This document shows, piece by piece, positions 15,560 to 25,194 of a stretch of 64,000 nt of DNA. Positions within the stretch are counted from its first letter, which is position 1, and every line of letters begins with the position of its first letter. Source of the DNA: an uncultured Arachnia sp. GTDB taxonomy: Bacteria > Actinomycetota > Actinomycetes > Propionibacteriales > Propionibacteriaceae. Position numbers and translations under genes: made by a program. A model generated the notes under the pieces. It was not told the origin of the DNA, made no database searches, and worked only from the letters and a program-made list of their open reading frames with translations. The stretch covers positions 339,815-403,814 of the forward strand of contig CANMNB010000004.1 of the NCBI GenBank assembly GCA_947499145.1, read 5' to 3'.

Positions 15560-16639
15560 ATGACTTCATACGGGGACCACGGATCCAGCCTCCGTGACCT
15601 GCCGCGCCTCAGGAGCTCCCGCCGTCGGCGCGTTTCCTCCTACGACCGCTCCGGCGGCAACGAGGACCGCCTCACCGTCCGCCCCGGCGAGACCGTGGAA
15701 CTCGCGAACCTCGCCGGCGCGGGGGACATCAACCACATCTGGATGACGGTTGCCCCGATGGCGCCGCCGGATCCCAACACCCCGGACAAGGCGTTCATGC
15801 GCAAGCTCGTGCTGCGCGTCTACTGGGACGGCAACGAGCACCCCAGCGTGCTGGTGCCGCTCGGCGACTTCTTCGGCGTCGGCCACGCGAAGACAACCAA
15901 CTTCGCCTCGCTGCCGCTTCAGATGAGCCCCCAGGACGGTAAGTCGCTGAACTCGTTCTTTCACATGCCGTTCGCCGACGGCGCGCGCTTCGAACTCGTC
16001 AACGAGTGCACGGACCTGACCGTCTGGTTCTACTACTACATCGACTACGAGGCCCTCGACGAGCTCGAGGACGGTATCGGCCGCTTCCACGCGTCGTGGC
16101 GTCGCGAGAACCCCACCGACGGCATCGACCAGGGCGAGTTGACCAACGCCGGTTACCTCTTTGAGGGTCACAACACCACCGCCGACGGGAACTACACGAT
16201 CTTGGAGACCAAGGGCCGCGGCCACTACGTCGGGTGCACCTTCAACGTCACCAACCTGCGCCACACCGAGGACTGGAACTGGTATGGCGAGGGCGACGAC
16301 ATGATCTTCATCGACGGCGAGGAGTGGCCGCCGGACATCCACGGCACCGGCACCGAGGACTACTTCAACACCGCATGGTGCCCCGCTGAGTCATACCAGA
16401 GCATGTACCACGGCATCACGATGCCCGGTGGCGACAACTGGTCGGGACAGATCTCGATGTACCGATTCCACGTGGAGGACCCGATCACCTTCCAGGAGTC
16501 CATCCGCGTCACCATCGAGCACGGCCACAACAACCATCGCAGCGACGATATCTCGTCCGTGGCGTACTGGTACCTGGACCGGGTCGACGAGACGCTGACG
16601 CTGCCGCCCGTCGAGGAACGCCTCCCGAGGCTCGGGTGA
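15560..16639 (+). CDS. GH172 (DUF2961) exo-glycosidase, probable D-arabinofuranosidase
   Basis: A 359-residue protein with the DUF2961 pattern throughout: GDINHIWMTV, LRVYWDGNEHPSVLVPLGDFFGVGH, SFFHMPFADGARFELVNE, YYIDYE and the hallmark DIHGTGTEDYFNTAW followed by SMYRFHVEDPITF. Known GH172 members cleave alpha-linked furanosides, including D-arabinofuranose units of mycobacterial arabinan. There is no signal peptide, so it probably acts in the cytoplasm on imported oligosaccharides. First gene of the operon; ATG 15560 has AGAAGGG upstream. The exact linkage cannot be read from sequence. Confidence 0.88.
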   Translation: MTSYGDHGSSLRDLPRLRSSRRRRVSSYDRSGGNEDRLTVRPGETVELANLAGAGDINHIWMTVAPMAPPDPNTPDKAFMRKLVLRVYWDGNEHPSVLVPLGDFFGVGHAKTTNFASLPLQMSPQDGKSLNSFFHMPFADGARFELVNECTDLTVWFYYYIDYEALDELEDGIGRFHASWRRENPTDGIDQGELTNAGYLFEGHNTTADGNYTILETKGRGHYVGCTFNVTNLRHTEDWNWYGEGDDMIFIDGEEWPPDIHGTGTEDYFNTAWCPAESYQSMYHGITMPGGDNWSGQISMYRFHVEDPITFQESIRVTIEHGHNNHRSDDISSVAYWYLDRVDETLTLPPVEERLPRLG

Positions 16640-16640
16640 C

Positions 16641-17771
16641 ATGGTGTCGCGTCGAATGCTCCTCACCGCCGGTGCCGCTGTTCCCCTGCTCGTGGCCTGC
16701 GACGGCGAGAGCCTCCCCAGGGCCATGACGCAGGGCGGCGACTTCCGGCTGCAACGCGTCGACGCCGTCACCCGGATCGCACAGCTCACAGGCGCCGGTG
16801 CCATCAATGACACCGAGCAATACCTCCTCGAGGGCGCCGACCTGGGCCACATGACCACGGTCGGCGACCGGACCTACTTCACCTTCGGCGACAGCTTCGG
16901 CCTCCGCGCACCGGAGACCGTCGGCGCTGGGGGCGAGGTCTGGAAGTCCAACTGCATCGCGTGGACCACCGACGACGACCCCTCCGACGGCATCACGTTC
17001 GACGGCTGGGTACTGGATCAGTTTGAGCAGGTCAAGGAGGTCATCCCCGGCGAGCACAAGCCGAACGAGCAGGTCGGGGAGGTCACGAAGATCCCCACTC
17101 AGATGTGGGCCGTCGACGACGAGCTGTTCATGGCCTACATGTCCGTCCACCACTGGGGAGACCCCGGCGTGTGGACCGCCGACCACGCAGGCTTGGCCCG
17201 CTCCGTCGACCAGGCGCAGAACTGGGAGATCCTCGATGGCGTCGGCTGGGCCGGTGACGGCAACTTCGTCCAGCTGGCGCACACGCACGTTGTCGAGGAC
17301 GGCGACACGTACGTCTACCTGTGGGGGATCCCTGCGGGCAGGTTCGGCGGCGTCAAGCTGATGCGGGTGCCCGCCAGCGCGGACGCCGTGGCCACCGGCC
17401 GGTTCGAGTACTTCACGGGACTCGACGGGGACAAGCCCACCTGGGGCCCCTCCGAGGACGGCGCAGCCACCGTGCTGGACGGCTTCGTCGGGGAACTGTC
17501 GGTGCTGTGGTCCGAGCACCTCGAGCGCTGGCTGCTCACCACGATGGTGGACAACGGCTCCGCAGTGGTATTCGAGGGGCTCGCGCCCTGGGGGCCCTGG
17601 AGCGAACCGCACACGATCACCACACAGGCCCAGACCCCGGGACTCTACGCGCCCTACACAAACCCGCGTTACGTGTCCGCCGACGGCACGACGATCTACT
17701 TCACACTGTCCATCTGGGAGCCCTACCAGGTCTTCTGGTACTCGATGGACCTCGTCGGCACCGACGGCTGA
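16641..17771 (+). CDS. GH183 (DUF4185) lipoprotein, probable endo-D-arabinanase
   Basis: A 376-residue exported protein. The N-terminus VSRRMLLTAGAAVPLLVACDG combines a twin-arginine-like start with a lipobox. The rest is a DUF4185 propeller: DLGHMTTVGDRTYFTFGDSFG, KIPTQMWAVDDELFMAYMSVHHWG, DTYVYLWGIPAGRFGGVKLMRV, LSVLWSEHLERWLLTTMVDN and LYAPYTNPRYVSADGTTIYFTLSIWEPYQVFWY. Family members of GH183 are endo-acting D-arabinofuranases. Placed on the outer face, it would cut arabinan chains for uptake. It follows GH172 by one base. Confidence 0.87.
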   Translation: MVSRRMLLTAGAAVPLLVACDGESLPRAMTQGGDFRLQRVDAVTRIAQLTGAGAINDTEQYLLEGADLGHMTTVGDRTYFTFGDSFGLRAPETVGAGGEVWKSNCIAWTTDDDPSDGITFDGWVLDQFEQVKEVIPGEHKPNEQVGEVTKIPTQMWAVDDELFMAYMSVHHWGDPGVWTADHAGLARSVDQAQNWEILDGVGWAGDGNFVQLAHTHVVEDGDTYVYLWGIPAGRFGGVKLMRVPASADAVATGRFEYFTGLDGDKPTWGPSEDGAATVLDGFVGELSVLWSEHLERWLLTTMVDNGSAVVFEGLAPWGPWSEPHTITTQAQTPGLYAPYTNPRYVSADGTTIYFTLSIWEPYQVFWYSMDLVGTDG

Positions 17772-17802
17772 GGCCGTCTCCGCAACATATCCGAAATACC
17801 AA

Positions 17803-17817
17803 GCCGCCCAGGGCGGC
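17803..17817. other. Short hairpin between GH183 and binding-protein genes
   Basis: GCCGCCC-A-GGGCGGC sits in the 92-base gap before the binding-protein gene; the true loop would be three bases or more. It may stabilise mRNA ends or act as a weak attenuator. No T-tract follows directly. Confidence 0.3.
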
Positions 17818-17863
17818 CCCAGACCTTTCTGCACCGCAGCAGGAAATACCGAAGGAGACAACA

Positions 17864-19255
17864 ATGGGGTTCAACGTTTCGAGGCGTCAATTCCTCGGCG
17901 CCGGCACCGGACTGGCCGCAGCTGCCGTCCTGACCGCCTGCGGATCCGGCACGCCGGGGGAGCCGGCACCGGAGGAAACCACCGGTATGAGCGGCGAGAC
18001 CAGCGGCGGCGAGAGCGCTGCCGCCCCTGTCACCATCCAGTTCTGGCACCGCACCTTCACCCCGGTGGAGAACGAGTGGTACGCCAACATCGTCAAACAG
18101 TTCAATGATTCGCAGTCCGAGGTCAAGGTCGTGGGGACCGAGGTCCCGGCGGACGCCTGGGACCAGAAGATGAAGTCGGCGCAGGCAGCCGGCAAGGCGC
18201 CCGACGTCTACACCCACCCCGGGGCCATCCAGGACGGCGTGAACGCCGGCCAGCTGCGCGAGCTCAACGACATCGTCCCGCAGGAGGCACTCGACGAGAT
18301 CATCGACGCCGCCCTGCCCGTCTCGGCCGTCGGGGACAAGTACTATGCGTACCCGCTGCTGCTGGAGCCCCAGACAGTCCTGTTCTGGAACAAGACCATG
18401 CTCGAGGCTGCCGGACTTGACCCCGAGGTCGGACCTGAGACCTGGGACGATCTGCTCGAGATGTGCGCCGCCATCAAGCCCACCCTCGGCGAGGGCCAGT
18501 ACTGCATCCAGCCCGCGGCCGACGCGCCAACTTTCGCGTGGTCCACCGTTGGGCAGCAGTACAACCACGCCGGTCACCTCGCCCTCACCGACGACTGGAC
18601 CGCACCCGACGTCGAGAACGCTGAGTACGCCGCCCTGATCGAACGCTACAAGGCGCTGTGGGACAACGACTACATGCCGAAGCAGGCGCTCGCGGCGTAC
18701 GTCGCGGGAAATGACTACGGAGAAGAGAAGGTGGCCTTCAAGGTCTCCGGCTCCTGGATGATGTCCGAGATCGGGTCCGACTTCCCGGACCTGCTGGGCC
18801 GCACCGGCGTCGGCAGGTTCCCGACGGCACCGGGCTCGGACCGTACCACCACGACGCTCGGCAACTTCAAGTGGGTCGTCGACGCCAAGACCGCCAACGC
18901 CGAAGCCGCGGGCAAGTTCCTGGCCTGGTCCATCGCCGGCGACCCCGCCAACCTGGTGCCGTTCTTCGTCAACACTCAGTTCACGAAGGTCTCGGTCCGC
19001 CAGTCGGTGCAGGAAGCCGTCGCCGACGACGCTGCCGCGGCTGACGCGCCGTGGTCCGACATCGTCACCAACGAAATCGCGCCCGACGCGATCTCCGAGC
19101 CGATGTACCCGTGGGACGTCTCGCTCGCAGTGGGCACCGCCATGGAGGCCGGGATGAAGGGCGCCCAGCCCATCGACGTCGCCCTCAAGACGGCCGCTGA
19201 CACGATCGCCCAGGTGATCGCGCGCGACGGCCTCGCGGAGAAGGCGCCGAACTGA
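17864..19255 (+). CDS. Sugar ABC transporter substrate-binding lipoprotein (family 1)
   Basis: A 463-residue extracellular binding protein with a Tat motif (SRRQFLGAG), a lipobox (LTACGS) and the family-1 fold beginning TIQFWHRTFTPVENEWYANIVKQFN; KAPDVYTHPG and YAYPLLLEPQTVLFWNKTMLEAAGLDPE are typical. AAGGAG lies 7 bases before ATG 17864; a longer open frame upstream overlaps GH183 and is a shadow. It should capture oligosaccharides released by GH183. No matching ATPase gene is in the operon, so a shared MsmK-type ATPase elsewhere is expected. Confidence 0.9.
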   Translation: MGFNVSRRQFLGAGTGLAAAAVLTACGSGTPGEPAPEETTGMSGETSGGESAAAPVTIQFWHRTFTPVENEWYANIVKQFNDSQSEVKVVGTEVPADAWDQKMKSAQAAGKAPDVYTHPGAIQDGVNAGQLRELNDIVPQEALDEIIDAALPVSAVGDKYYAYPLLLEPQTVLFWNKTMLEAAGLDPEVGPETWDDLLEMCAAIKPTLGEGQYCIQPAADAPTFAWSTVGQQYNHAGHLALTDDWTAPDVENAEYAALIERYKALWDNDYMPKQALAAYVAGNDYGEEKVAFKVSGSWMMSEIGSDFPDLLGRTGVGRFPTAPGSDRTTTTLGNFKWVVDAKTANAEAAGKFLAWSIAGDPANLVPFFVNTQFTKVSVRQSVQEAVADDAAAADAPWSDIVTNEIAPDAISEPMYPWDVSLAVGTAMEAGMKGAQPIDVALKTAADTIAQVIARDGLAEKAPN

Positions 19256-19274
19256 CGCCTGCCTACCAACGCTC

Positions 19275-19320
19275 GACACCTGCGTTGTCCCGGGACAACC
19301 TGCTCTACAAGGCAGGTGTC
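19275..19320. other. Nested inverted repeats between binding protein and permease
   Basis: An outer 9-bp pair GACACCTGC (19275-19283) and GCAGGTGTC (19312-19320) encloses a perfect 16-base palindrome GTTGTCCCGGGACAAC (19284-19299). In the 128-base gap it could slow RNA decay or trim readthrough so that binding protein exceeds permease. No U-tract follows. Confidence 0.5.
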
Positions 19321-19383
19321 TACGCACAGCGCAGGTGACGAGCCTGCAGGGCACGACGGTCGAGATTCGAAGGCGAGGATGAG

Positions 19384-20310
19384 GTGTTGGCGACGACAGA
19401 GCTGATCTCCAAGGCGGAGGTCAAACGGCTTAACAAGAACAAGTACCGCGACACGAAGTTGGCGTTCCTGATGCTGGCGCCGGTGACGATCATGCTGGGC
19501 ATCTTCGTGATCTACCCGGCGGTCCAGGCCGTCTACCTGTCGTTCCAGGACTGGAGTTTCTACAAGCCGCCGGAGTTCGTAGGTTGGCGCAACTTCACGA
19601 ACGTCCTGAGCGACCCGTTGTTTTTCGCCGCCATCCGGCGAGGCTTCGTGTTCGTGCTGATGACGGTACCCATCATGCTGGTGCTGGCGTTCCTGTTCGC
19701 CAGCCTGGTGGTCTCCGTCGGCAAGAAGTTCGCCACGACACTGAAGGTCAGCATCTACATCCCGACGATCATCTCGGGCGTCATCGCCTCGATCATCTTC
19801 GTGCTGATCTACGACTACTCAGGCGGACTTCTGAACGCGACGCTGGCCAACTTCGACGTGGCTCCGATCGCCTGGATCGGCGACCCGCAGTGGGCGCTGT
19901 TCGCGATCGCAATCCCTGCCATCTGGCTGGGCATGGGGTTGACGTGCCTGATCATGGTGGCCGCGATGGTGGACATCCCTGAGGAGTTCTACGAGGCTGC
20001 CGCGATGGAGGGCGCCAACTGGTGGCAGAAGACGCTCTACATCACCATCCCGCAGATGAAGAACGTCATCCTCTACCTGCTGATCACAGGGTTCGTCGCC
20101 TCCATCCAGCAGTTCGAACTGCCCCTGGTCATGACTGGCGGCGGCCCGCTGGACTCGACGAACCTGCCCAACCTGTTCATCTTCAACCACTTCCGCAACG
20201 ACATCACCGTCGGCTACTCGATCGCGGCGGCGCTGCTGCTGTTCGTGGTGCTGGGCACGGTGTCCGCGCTCATCTTCAAGGTATTGAATTCCGAAAAGTT
20301 GGTGGACTGA
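19384..20310 (+). CDS. Sugar ABC transporter permease, MalF/UgpA type
   Basis: A 308-residue inner-membrane permease with six hydrophobic segments and the EAA loop EEFYEAAAMEGANWWQKTLYITIPQMK that docks the ATPase. The YPAVQAVYLSFQDWSFYKP segment near the N-terminus is typical. It starts at a GTG (19384) preceded by a GAGGATGAG stretch. It pairs with the permease starting two bases after its stop. Confidence 0.9.
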   Translation: MLATTELISKAEVKRLNKNKYRDTKLAFLMLAPVTIMLGIFVIYPAVQAVYLSFQDWSFYKPPEFVGWRNFTNVLSDPLFFAAIRRGFVFVLMTVPIMLVLAFLFASLVVSVGKKFATTLKVSIYIPTIISGVIASIIFVLIYDYSGGLLNATLANFDVAPIAWIGDPQWALFAIAIPAIWLGMGLTCLIMVAAMVDIPEEFYEAAAMEGANWWQKTLYITIPQMKNVILYLLITGFVASIQQFELPLVMTGGGPLDSTNLPNLFIFNHFRNDITVGYSIAAALLLFVVLGTVSALIFKVLNSEKLVD

Positions 20311-20311
20311 C

Positions 20312-21232
20312 ATGACTATGACATCCACGACCTCCGCACCCGTCTCGCGGGGCATCGTCGCGGCCGCCGGCACCGCGGACCAGCCGCTTAGGCACCGTCG
20401 CAAGATCCGCTCCACCGGCTGGTGGGTGGGGGCGGTGCTGAAGGCGATCATCGGCTTGCTCTTCCTGCTGGCAGCCCTGTTCCCGCTGGCCTGGATGGTG
20501 ATCGCCGGGTTCAAGGCAAAGACCGAGGTCATCTCCACCCCGTTCCAGTTTTTCCCCGAGGTCTGGCTGGTGGAAAACTACATCCAGATCGCCTCCGACC
20601 CGACCTTCCTGCGAACCATGGGCTGGACGTTCATGGGCGCCGTCCTGTTTACGCTGCTGCATCTGTTCCTGAACTCGTTCGCCGCCTACGCCTTCGCCCG
20701 GCTGGACTTTCGGTTCAAGAAGACAATGTGGGTGATCATCATCACCACCATGTTTATCCCGGGCATGACCATCTTGCTGACCAGCTTCATCGTCGTGACC
20801 AACCTGTTCATGCTGGACACCCTCGCTGTGCTGGTGCTGCCCGGCGCGGCGAGTGCGGCCAGCGTGTTCTTCATCCGGCAGTTCTACCTGAACATCCCCG
20901 CGAGTCTGGAGGAGGCGGCGATGATCGACGGCGCGGGTAAGTTCCAGATCTACCTGCGGCTTTTCCTGCCGCTGTCCAAGCCGCCGTTCGTAGTGATGGG
21001 CATCACGGCGTTCCTCGCCTACTGGAACTCCTACGTCTGGCCGATCATGACCATCACCACCCCCGATAAGTTCGTGGTGCAGCAGTACCTGACCACGTTC
21101 CGCTCGGAGCGCTCCACCGAACTGGGCATGCTGATGGCCGGCTCCACTCTGGCCGCGGCGCCTGTGGTGATCCTGTTCCTGATCTTCCAGCGCCAGATCA
21201 TCGGTAACATCAAGATGGCGGGGCTCAAGTGA
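20312..21232 (+). CDS. Sugar ABC transporter permease, MalG/UgpE type
   Basis: A 306-residue partner permease with a basic cytoplasmic N-terminus (residues 1-45), six hydrophobic segments and the EAA loop ASLEEAAMIDGAGKFQIYLRLFLPLSKP. The segment FRSERSTELGMLMAGSTLAAAPVVILFLIFQRQ is the usual C-terminus. Its stop overlaps the GTG start of the GH116 gene (GTGA). Confidence 0.9.
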   Translation: MTMTSTTSAPVSRGIVAAAGTADQPLRHRRKIRSTGWWVGAVLKAIIGLLFLLAALFPLAWMVIAGFKAKTEVISTPFQFFPEVWLVENYIQIASDPTFLRTMGWTFMGAVLFTLLHLFLNSFAAYAFARLDFRFKKTMWVIIITTMFIPGMTILLTSFIVVTNLFMLDTLAVLVLPGAASAASVFFIRQFYLNIPASLEEAAMIDGAGKFQIYLRLFLPLSKPPFVVMGITAFLAYWNSYVWPIMTITTPDKFVVQQYLTTFRSERSTELGMLMAGSTLAAAPVVILFLIFQRQIIGNIKMAGLK

Positions 21233-23922
21233 CCTGGAACCCGCAGGAACACCCGGCCGTCGCGATGCCGATCGGTGGCATCGGGACGGGCTCCATAGCG
21301 ATGGGCTCCGACGGCGGGTGGCGGCAGGTCCAGCTCGCCGGGGTGGGCAACCACCGCGGCGACCTGCCGGGCACGTTCATGGCGATGCGCACCTCTCAGC
21401 ACGAGCCGATCCATGACCAGACGGTGGTGCTGCAGTCGGCACGCACCGATCCAGGGTCGCAGGGCAGCCCTGCCACGCCCATGTTCAACGACGATTTGGT
21501 GCCCGCCTGGCAGCGGGACTTGGTCGCCGAGTTTGGCGGCACCGCCACCACGATGTCCGGCACCTACCCGGTGGCGTGCGTGGTGCACGAGACTGGCGGG
21601 CCCGTTAGCGTCGAGGTGCGCGCTACCTCGCCGATGGTCCCCACCGACGCCGACGCCTCCGGCTACCCGGCCGTGATGCTCGAGGTCACTCTTACCAACC
21701 ACACCGATACCACCACGCAGGCCTGGCTGGCCCACAGCGTGCACAACGCCGTCGGACTCGACCCGCGCCTCAACCCCGACGGTGTCCGCGCAGTCGGCTA
21801 CGGCGGCAACGTCAACACGATGCGCCGAAGACTGTCCTCCGTCGGTCTAGTGGCGACTTCGAGGGACGAGCAGGCGCGTGTCGGAACCCCGCCGGACGCA
21901 CAGTCGGACCTCGACGCACGCGCGGGACGCCCTGCTCGTTCAGCGCTGGAGCGCCAGCTCCGACGGGTGGACCTGGTCATGGACAACCCGTCGGTGGCTC
22001 CCGACTCGCCGTGGGCCGGGCAGATGGTGCTCGGCTGCGTCGCGGACGACGTGGTTGCGCTGCCCTCCTACTCGAACCCGTCGGAGCTGTTCGACTTCCT
22101 CCACCTGCTCGCCCCGTGGGGCGACCACTCGCGGCGCGACGCATTCCTAGGAGTGCAGGCTCCGCAGAACTCAGCTCCGACGCCGAGATTCGGGCCCTCG
22201 CCGCAGGGTCAGACCTGGCTCGGCGCGCTGGTGGCTCACGCGGAATTGCAGCCGCGGGCCTCGCGCACGGTGCGCTTCTTGCTGACGTGGTACTTCCCCA
22301 ACCGCATGGTGGACTTCGTTCAGTTCGGACCCGACCGACCCGAGCTCGGCAACACCAGGTTCTGGCTCGGCAATCACTACGCCTCGCGGTGGACCGACGC
22401 CGTCGAGGTCGCGGACGAGGTGTTCGCCCACTGGGAGCCGCTGTGGCACGCCACCACAGCCTGGACCGACGTCGTCGACGGCCTCGACCTGCCCGAGCAG
22501 TGGCGCACCCACCTGGCCACCCAACCCGTCCCGTTGCGCACACCCACGAGCTTCCGCACCCACGACGGCGCCTTCTTCGGATTCGAGGGGGTGCTCGGCA
22601 CGTCCACGGCGATGTGGTCCGGTGACGTGGGTGGCTCCTGCCCGCTGAATTGTACTCATGTGTGGAACTATGCGATGGCAGCCTCTGCGCTGTTCCCGTC
22701 GCTCGAGCGCTCGATGCGCGAGACCGAGTTCGACGTCATGCAGACCCGCTCCGGCGCCCTGCCGCACCGCGTGTTCATGCCGCCCTACCTCGAGCAGTTC
22801 GGCGACGGGCCCATCGGCGGCCCGATCGAGGCCGCCCTTGACGGCATGTGCGGCGCCGTGCTCAAGACCTACCGCGAACTGTTGCGCGGCGCCGTCGACA
22901 TTGCCTGGGTGTGGGAGCGCTGGCGCAACATCTGCGCGCTGATGGACCACGTCGTCGCCCAATGGGACCCGAAGGGCACGGGCCTGCTCGCCGGGATCCA
23001 GCCCAGCACCCACGATATCGGGCTGCACGGCAGCAACACCTACATGGGCACCTACTGGCTCGCCGCGCTGCGGGCGGCGGAAGAACTCGCGAAGGTGGTC
23101 GGCGACCACGAACGGGCCGCGTCCTGGCGGGAGCGCTTCGAGACGTCCTCGCGCCGCTACGACGAGGCGTGTTTCGACGGCGAGTACTACGTCCAGCGCC
23201 CCGACCCATCGCTTCCCGAGGAGCATCAATGGGGGATCGGCTGCCTGTCGGACCAGCTGATCGGCCAGTGGTGGGCCCACATCCTCGGGCTGGGCCACCT
23301 GCTGCCAGCGGACCACGTCCGCACGGCGCTGCGCAGCGTGGTCCGCTGTAACCTGCGGGAGGTCACGGTCCCCGTCGCCGAATTCGCGCAGCGACCGTAC
23401 GCCGTCGAGGGGGAGAAGGGCCTTGTCATGTGCTCGTGGCCCAACGGCGGCCGGCCCGAGGTGCCCACCCTCTACTGCGACGAGGTCTGGACCGGCGTCG
23501 AGTACCAGGTGGCGGCGCACTGCATCATGGAGGGTCTGCACGACGAGGCGGTCGCGATTCTCGAGGCGATGTGGGCACGGCACGACGGTCGCCGTCGCAA
23601 CCCGTTCAACGAGGCGGAGTGCGGCGACCACTACGCTCGTGCCATGGCAGGTTGGAGCGTCCTCGAGGCGGAACTGGGGCTGGCGTGGAGCGCGCTCGAC
23701 GGCACCTTCCGCGTCGTCGGACCGGGGACGGTGCCGCTATTGACCGGATCCGGCTGGGCCGAGGTTCAGGTCGACGGCGACGGCGTGCGGGTCCTGTGTC
23801 ACCGCGGCCATATCCCGCTGCGGCGCGTAATCACGCCAGGCGGGGACTGGGTCCTCGACGGCAACGAGCTGTCACCCCTCGACGGCTGGACCCGGCTGAG
23901 TCGATCCGGAGAGGCGGACTGA
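21229..23922 (+). CDS. GH116-family glycoside hydrolase, possible exo-beta-D-arabinofuranosidase
   Basis: An 897-residue protein of the GBA2/COG4354 family. The N-terminal beta domain (IGGIGTGSIAMGSDG, residues 10-330) leads to a catalytic (alpha/alpha)6 barrel with NCTHVWNYAMAASALFPSLERSM, QPSTHDIGLHGSNTYMGTYWLAALRAAEEL and EVWTGVEYQVAAHCIMEGL. It has no signal peptide. Most characterised members are beta-glucosidases or xylosidases, but GH116 also includes an exo-beta-D-arabinofuranosidase from an arabinogalactan-degrading actinobacterium. The GH172/GH183 context favours that role. It starts at GTG 21229, overlapping the permease stop. Confidence 0.88.
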   Translation: MTWNPQEHPAVAMPIGGIGTGSIAMGSDGGWRQVQLAGVGNHRGDLPGTFMAMRTSQHEPIHDQTVVLQSARTDPGSQGSPATPMFNDDLVPAWQRDLVAEFGGTATTMSGTYPVACVVHETGGPVSVEVRATSPMVPTDADASGYPAVMLEVTLTNHTDTTTQAWLAHSVHNAVGLDPRLNPDGVRAVGYGGNVNTMRRRLSSVGLVATSRDEQARVGTPPDAQSDLDARAGRPARSALERQLRRVDLVMDNPSVAPDSPWAGQMVLGCVADDVVALPSYSNPSELFDFLHLLAPWGDHSRRDAFLGVQAPQNSAPTPRFGPSPQGQTWLGALVAHAELQPRASRTVRFLLTWYFPNRMVDFVQFGPDRPELGNTRFWLGNHYASRWTDAVEVADEVFAHWEPLWHATTAWTDVVDGLDLPEQWRTHLATQPVPLRTPTSFRTHDGAFFGFEGVLGTSTAMWSGDVGGSCPLNCTHVWNYAMAASALFPSLERSMRETEFDVMQTRSGALPHRVFMPPYLEQFGDGPIGGPIEAALDGMCGAVLKTYRELLRGAVDIAWVWERWRNICALMDHVVAQWDPKGTGLLAGIQPSTHDIGLHGSNTYMGTYWLAALRAAEELAKVVGDHERAASWRERFETSSRRYDEACFDGEYYVQRPDPSLPEEHQWGIGCLSDQLIGQWWAHILGLGHLLPADHVRTALRSVVRCNLREVTVPVAEFAQRPYAVEGEKGLVMCSWPNGGRPEVPTLYCDEVWTGVEYQVAAHCIMEGLHDEAVAILEAMWARHDGRRRNPFNEAECGDHYARAMAGWSVLEAELGLAWSALDGTFRVVGPGTVPLLTGSGWAEVQVDGDGVRVLCHRGHIPLRRVITPGGDWVLDGNELSPLDGWTRLSRSGEAD

Positions 23923-23923
23923 A

Positions 23924-24943
23924 GTGAAGCCACCCCTGACCCCCCCCAAGGCGGCGACGATTACCGACGTCGCGCGCGCGGCGAACGTGTCCGTGGCGAC
24001 GGTCTCCCGGATCCTCAACGGGAACCCGAAGGTTGCGCCCGAGCTGGCCAAGCGGGTTGAGGCGGCCGTCAGCGAGGTCAACTACCGGCCCAACGGTGCC
24101 GGCCGTGCGTTGCGGCGCCAGAAGTCCGACCTGTGGGCCGCCATCGTCCCCGACATCCAGAACCCATTCTTCGTGAAGGTGGTCGACGCCTTCGAGCGGG
24201 TGGCCAACGCGGAGGGATTCTCCGTGGTGCTGTGCAACACGCAGGAGGACCTGGCGAAGGAGAAGGCGTCGATCGAGACCGTGATCGCGCACCAGGTTTC
24301 CGGGGTGCTGGTCGCGGCCGCGTCCCCGCAGACGAAGCTGCGCATGTTCGAGCGCTACGGAATTCCCGTGGTGACGATCGACCGTCGCGTCAACGACTTC
24401 TCCGGCGACGCCGTCACGGTTGACAACGCATTGATCGGCCGGATGGCGGCCGAACACCTGCTCGAGCAGGGACGCGAGAAGGCACTGATCCTGAGCCACA
24501 CCGTCGAATTGTCGCCGATGCGGGACCGGGAACTCGGGTTCCGGCAGCGCATGGCCGAGGCCGGGCACGCGGTCAGCGAGCGGTGGGTGGCGCACCTCGC
24601 GTTCCAGGACGGGAGGCAGGTCATCATCCGCGACCTGCTGCGCAAGCGCTCCGGCGTCGACGCCGTGTTTTGCACCACCAACACGCTGACGGCCGAGGCG
24701 TTCGTCGCGCTGCAGTCGCTGGGAATGGAGATCGGGCCGCAGGTCGGGCTCGTTGGCGTCGACGACCACCGCTGGAACACCATGGTGCAGCCGCAGGTCA
24801 CGGTGGTGGAGCAGCCGGCCGAGCAGCTCGGGACGTGGGCGGGCCAGTTGCTGGCCACGCGCTCGCGCGGGCAGACGATGAACCACGGCCGGATCACGCT
24901 TGACCCGGTACTGCAGATCAGGGCGAGCTCGCTGCGGGGGTAG
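23924..24943 (+). CDS. LacI-family regulator of the GH172/GH183/GH116 operon
   Basis: A 339-residue repressor: HTH TITDVARAANVSVATVSRILNGNPKV (about residues 10-35), linker YRPNGAGRALRRQKSD and a sugar-sensing domain from LWAAIVPDIQNPFFVKVVDAFE. It starts at a GTG one base after the GH116 stop and is the last gene of the operon, which suggests autoregulated control of the promoter at 15461-15506. Confidence 0.9.
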   Translation: MKPPLTPPKAATITDVARAANVSVATVSRILNGNPKVAPELAKRVEAAVSEVNYRPNGAGRALRRQKSDLWAAIVPDIQNPFFVKVVDAFERVANAEGFSVVLCNTQEDLAKEKASIETVIAHQVSGVLVAAASPQTKLRMFERYGIPVVTIDRRVNDFSGDAVTVDNALIGRMAAEHLLEQGREKALILSHTVELSPMRDRELGFRQRMAEAGHAVSERWVAHLAFQDGRQVIIRDLLRKRSGVDAVFCTTNTLTAEAFVALQSLGMEIGPQVGLVGVDDHRWNTMVQPQVTVVEQPAEQLGTWAGQLLATRSRGQTMNHGRITLDPVLQIRASSLRG

Positions 24944-25194
24944 GGGAGACTGCGTCGGGGCAAATCAAGGGCTCCGACAGTCAAGCCCCTATCGTCCACT
25001 CGCGCGGCCGTGAGCCAAGGTGGGGTGTTCGACAGCGGGGAGGCGCCGGCGAGCGTCGCCTCGTGGCTGCTGGACGTTGTCTAGTCGAACATGTGGGACC
25101 TGGGCCCACCTTGCGCAGCGCTCGCTGTAGCGGAGACGCCAGAGTGGAGTAGCTACCCTTCCGTCCGACCCGAACCAGTACCCAGGCTGACGAC

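Noticed and set aside
24950..25194. Possible terminator with GGGGC/GCCCC arms after the second LacI gene
   Set aside because: Arms of only five bases and a long loop; not a convincing structure.
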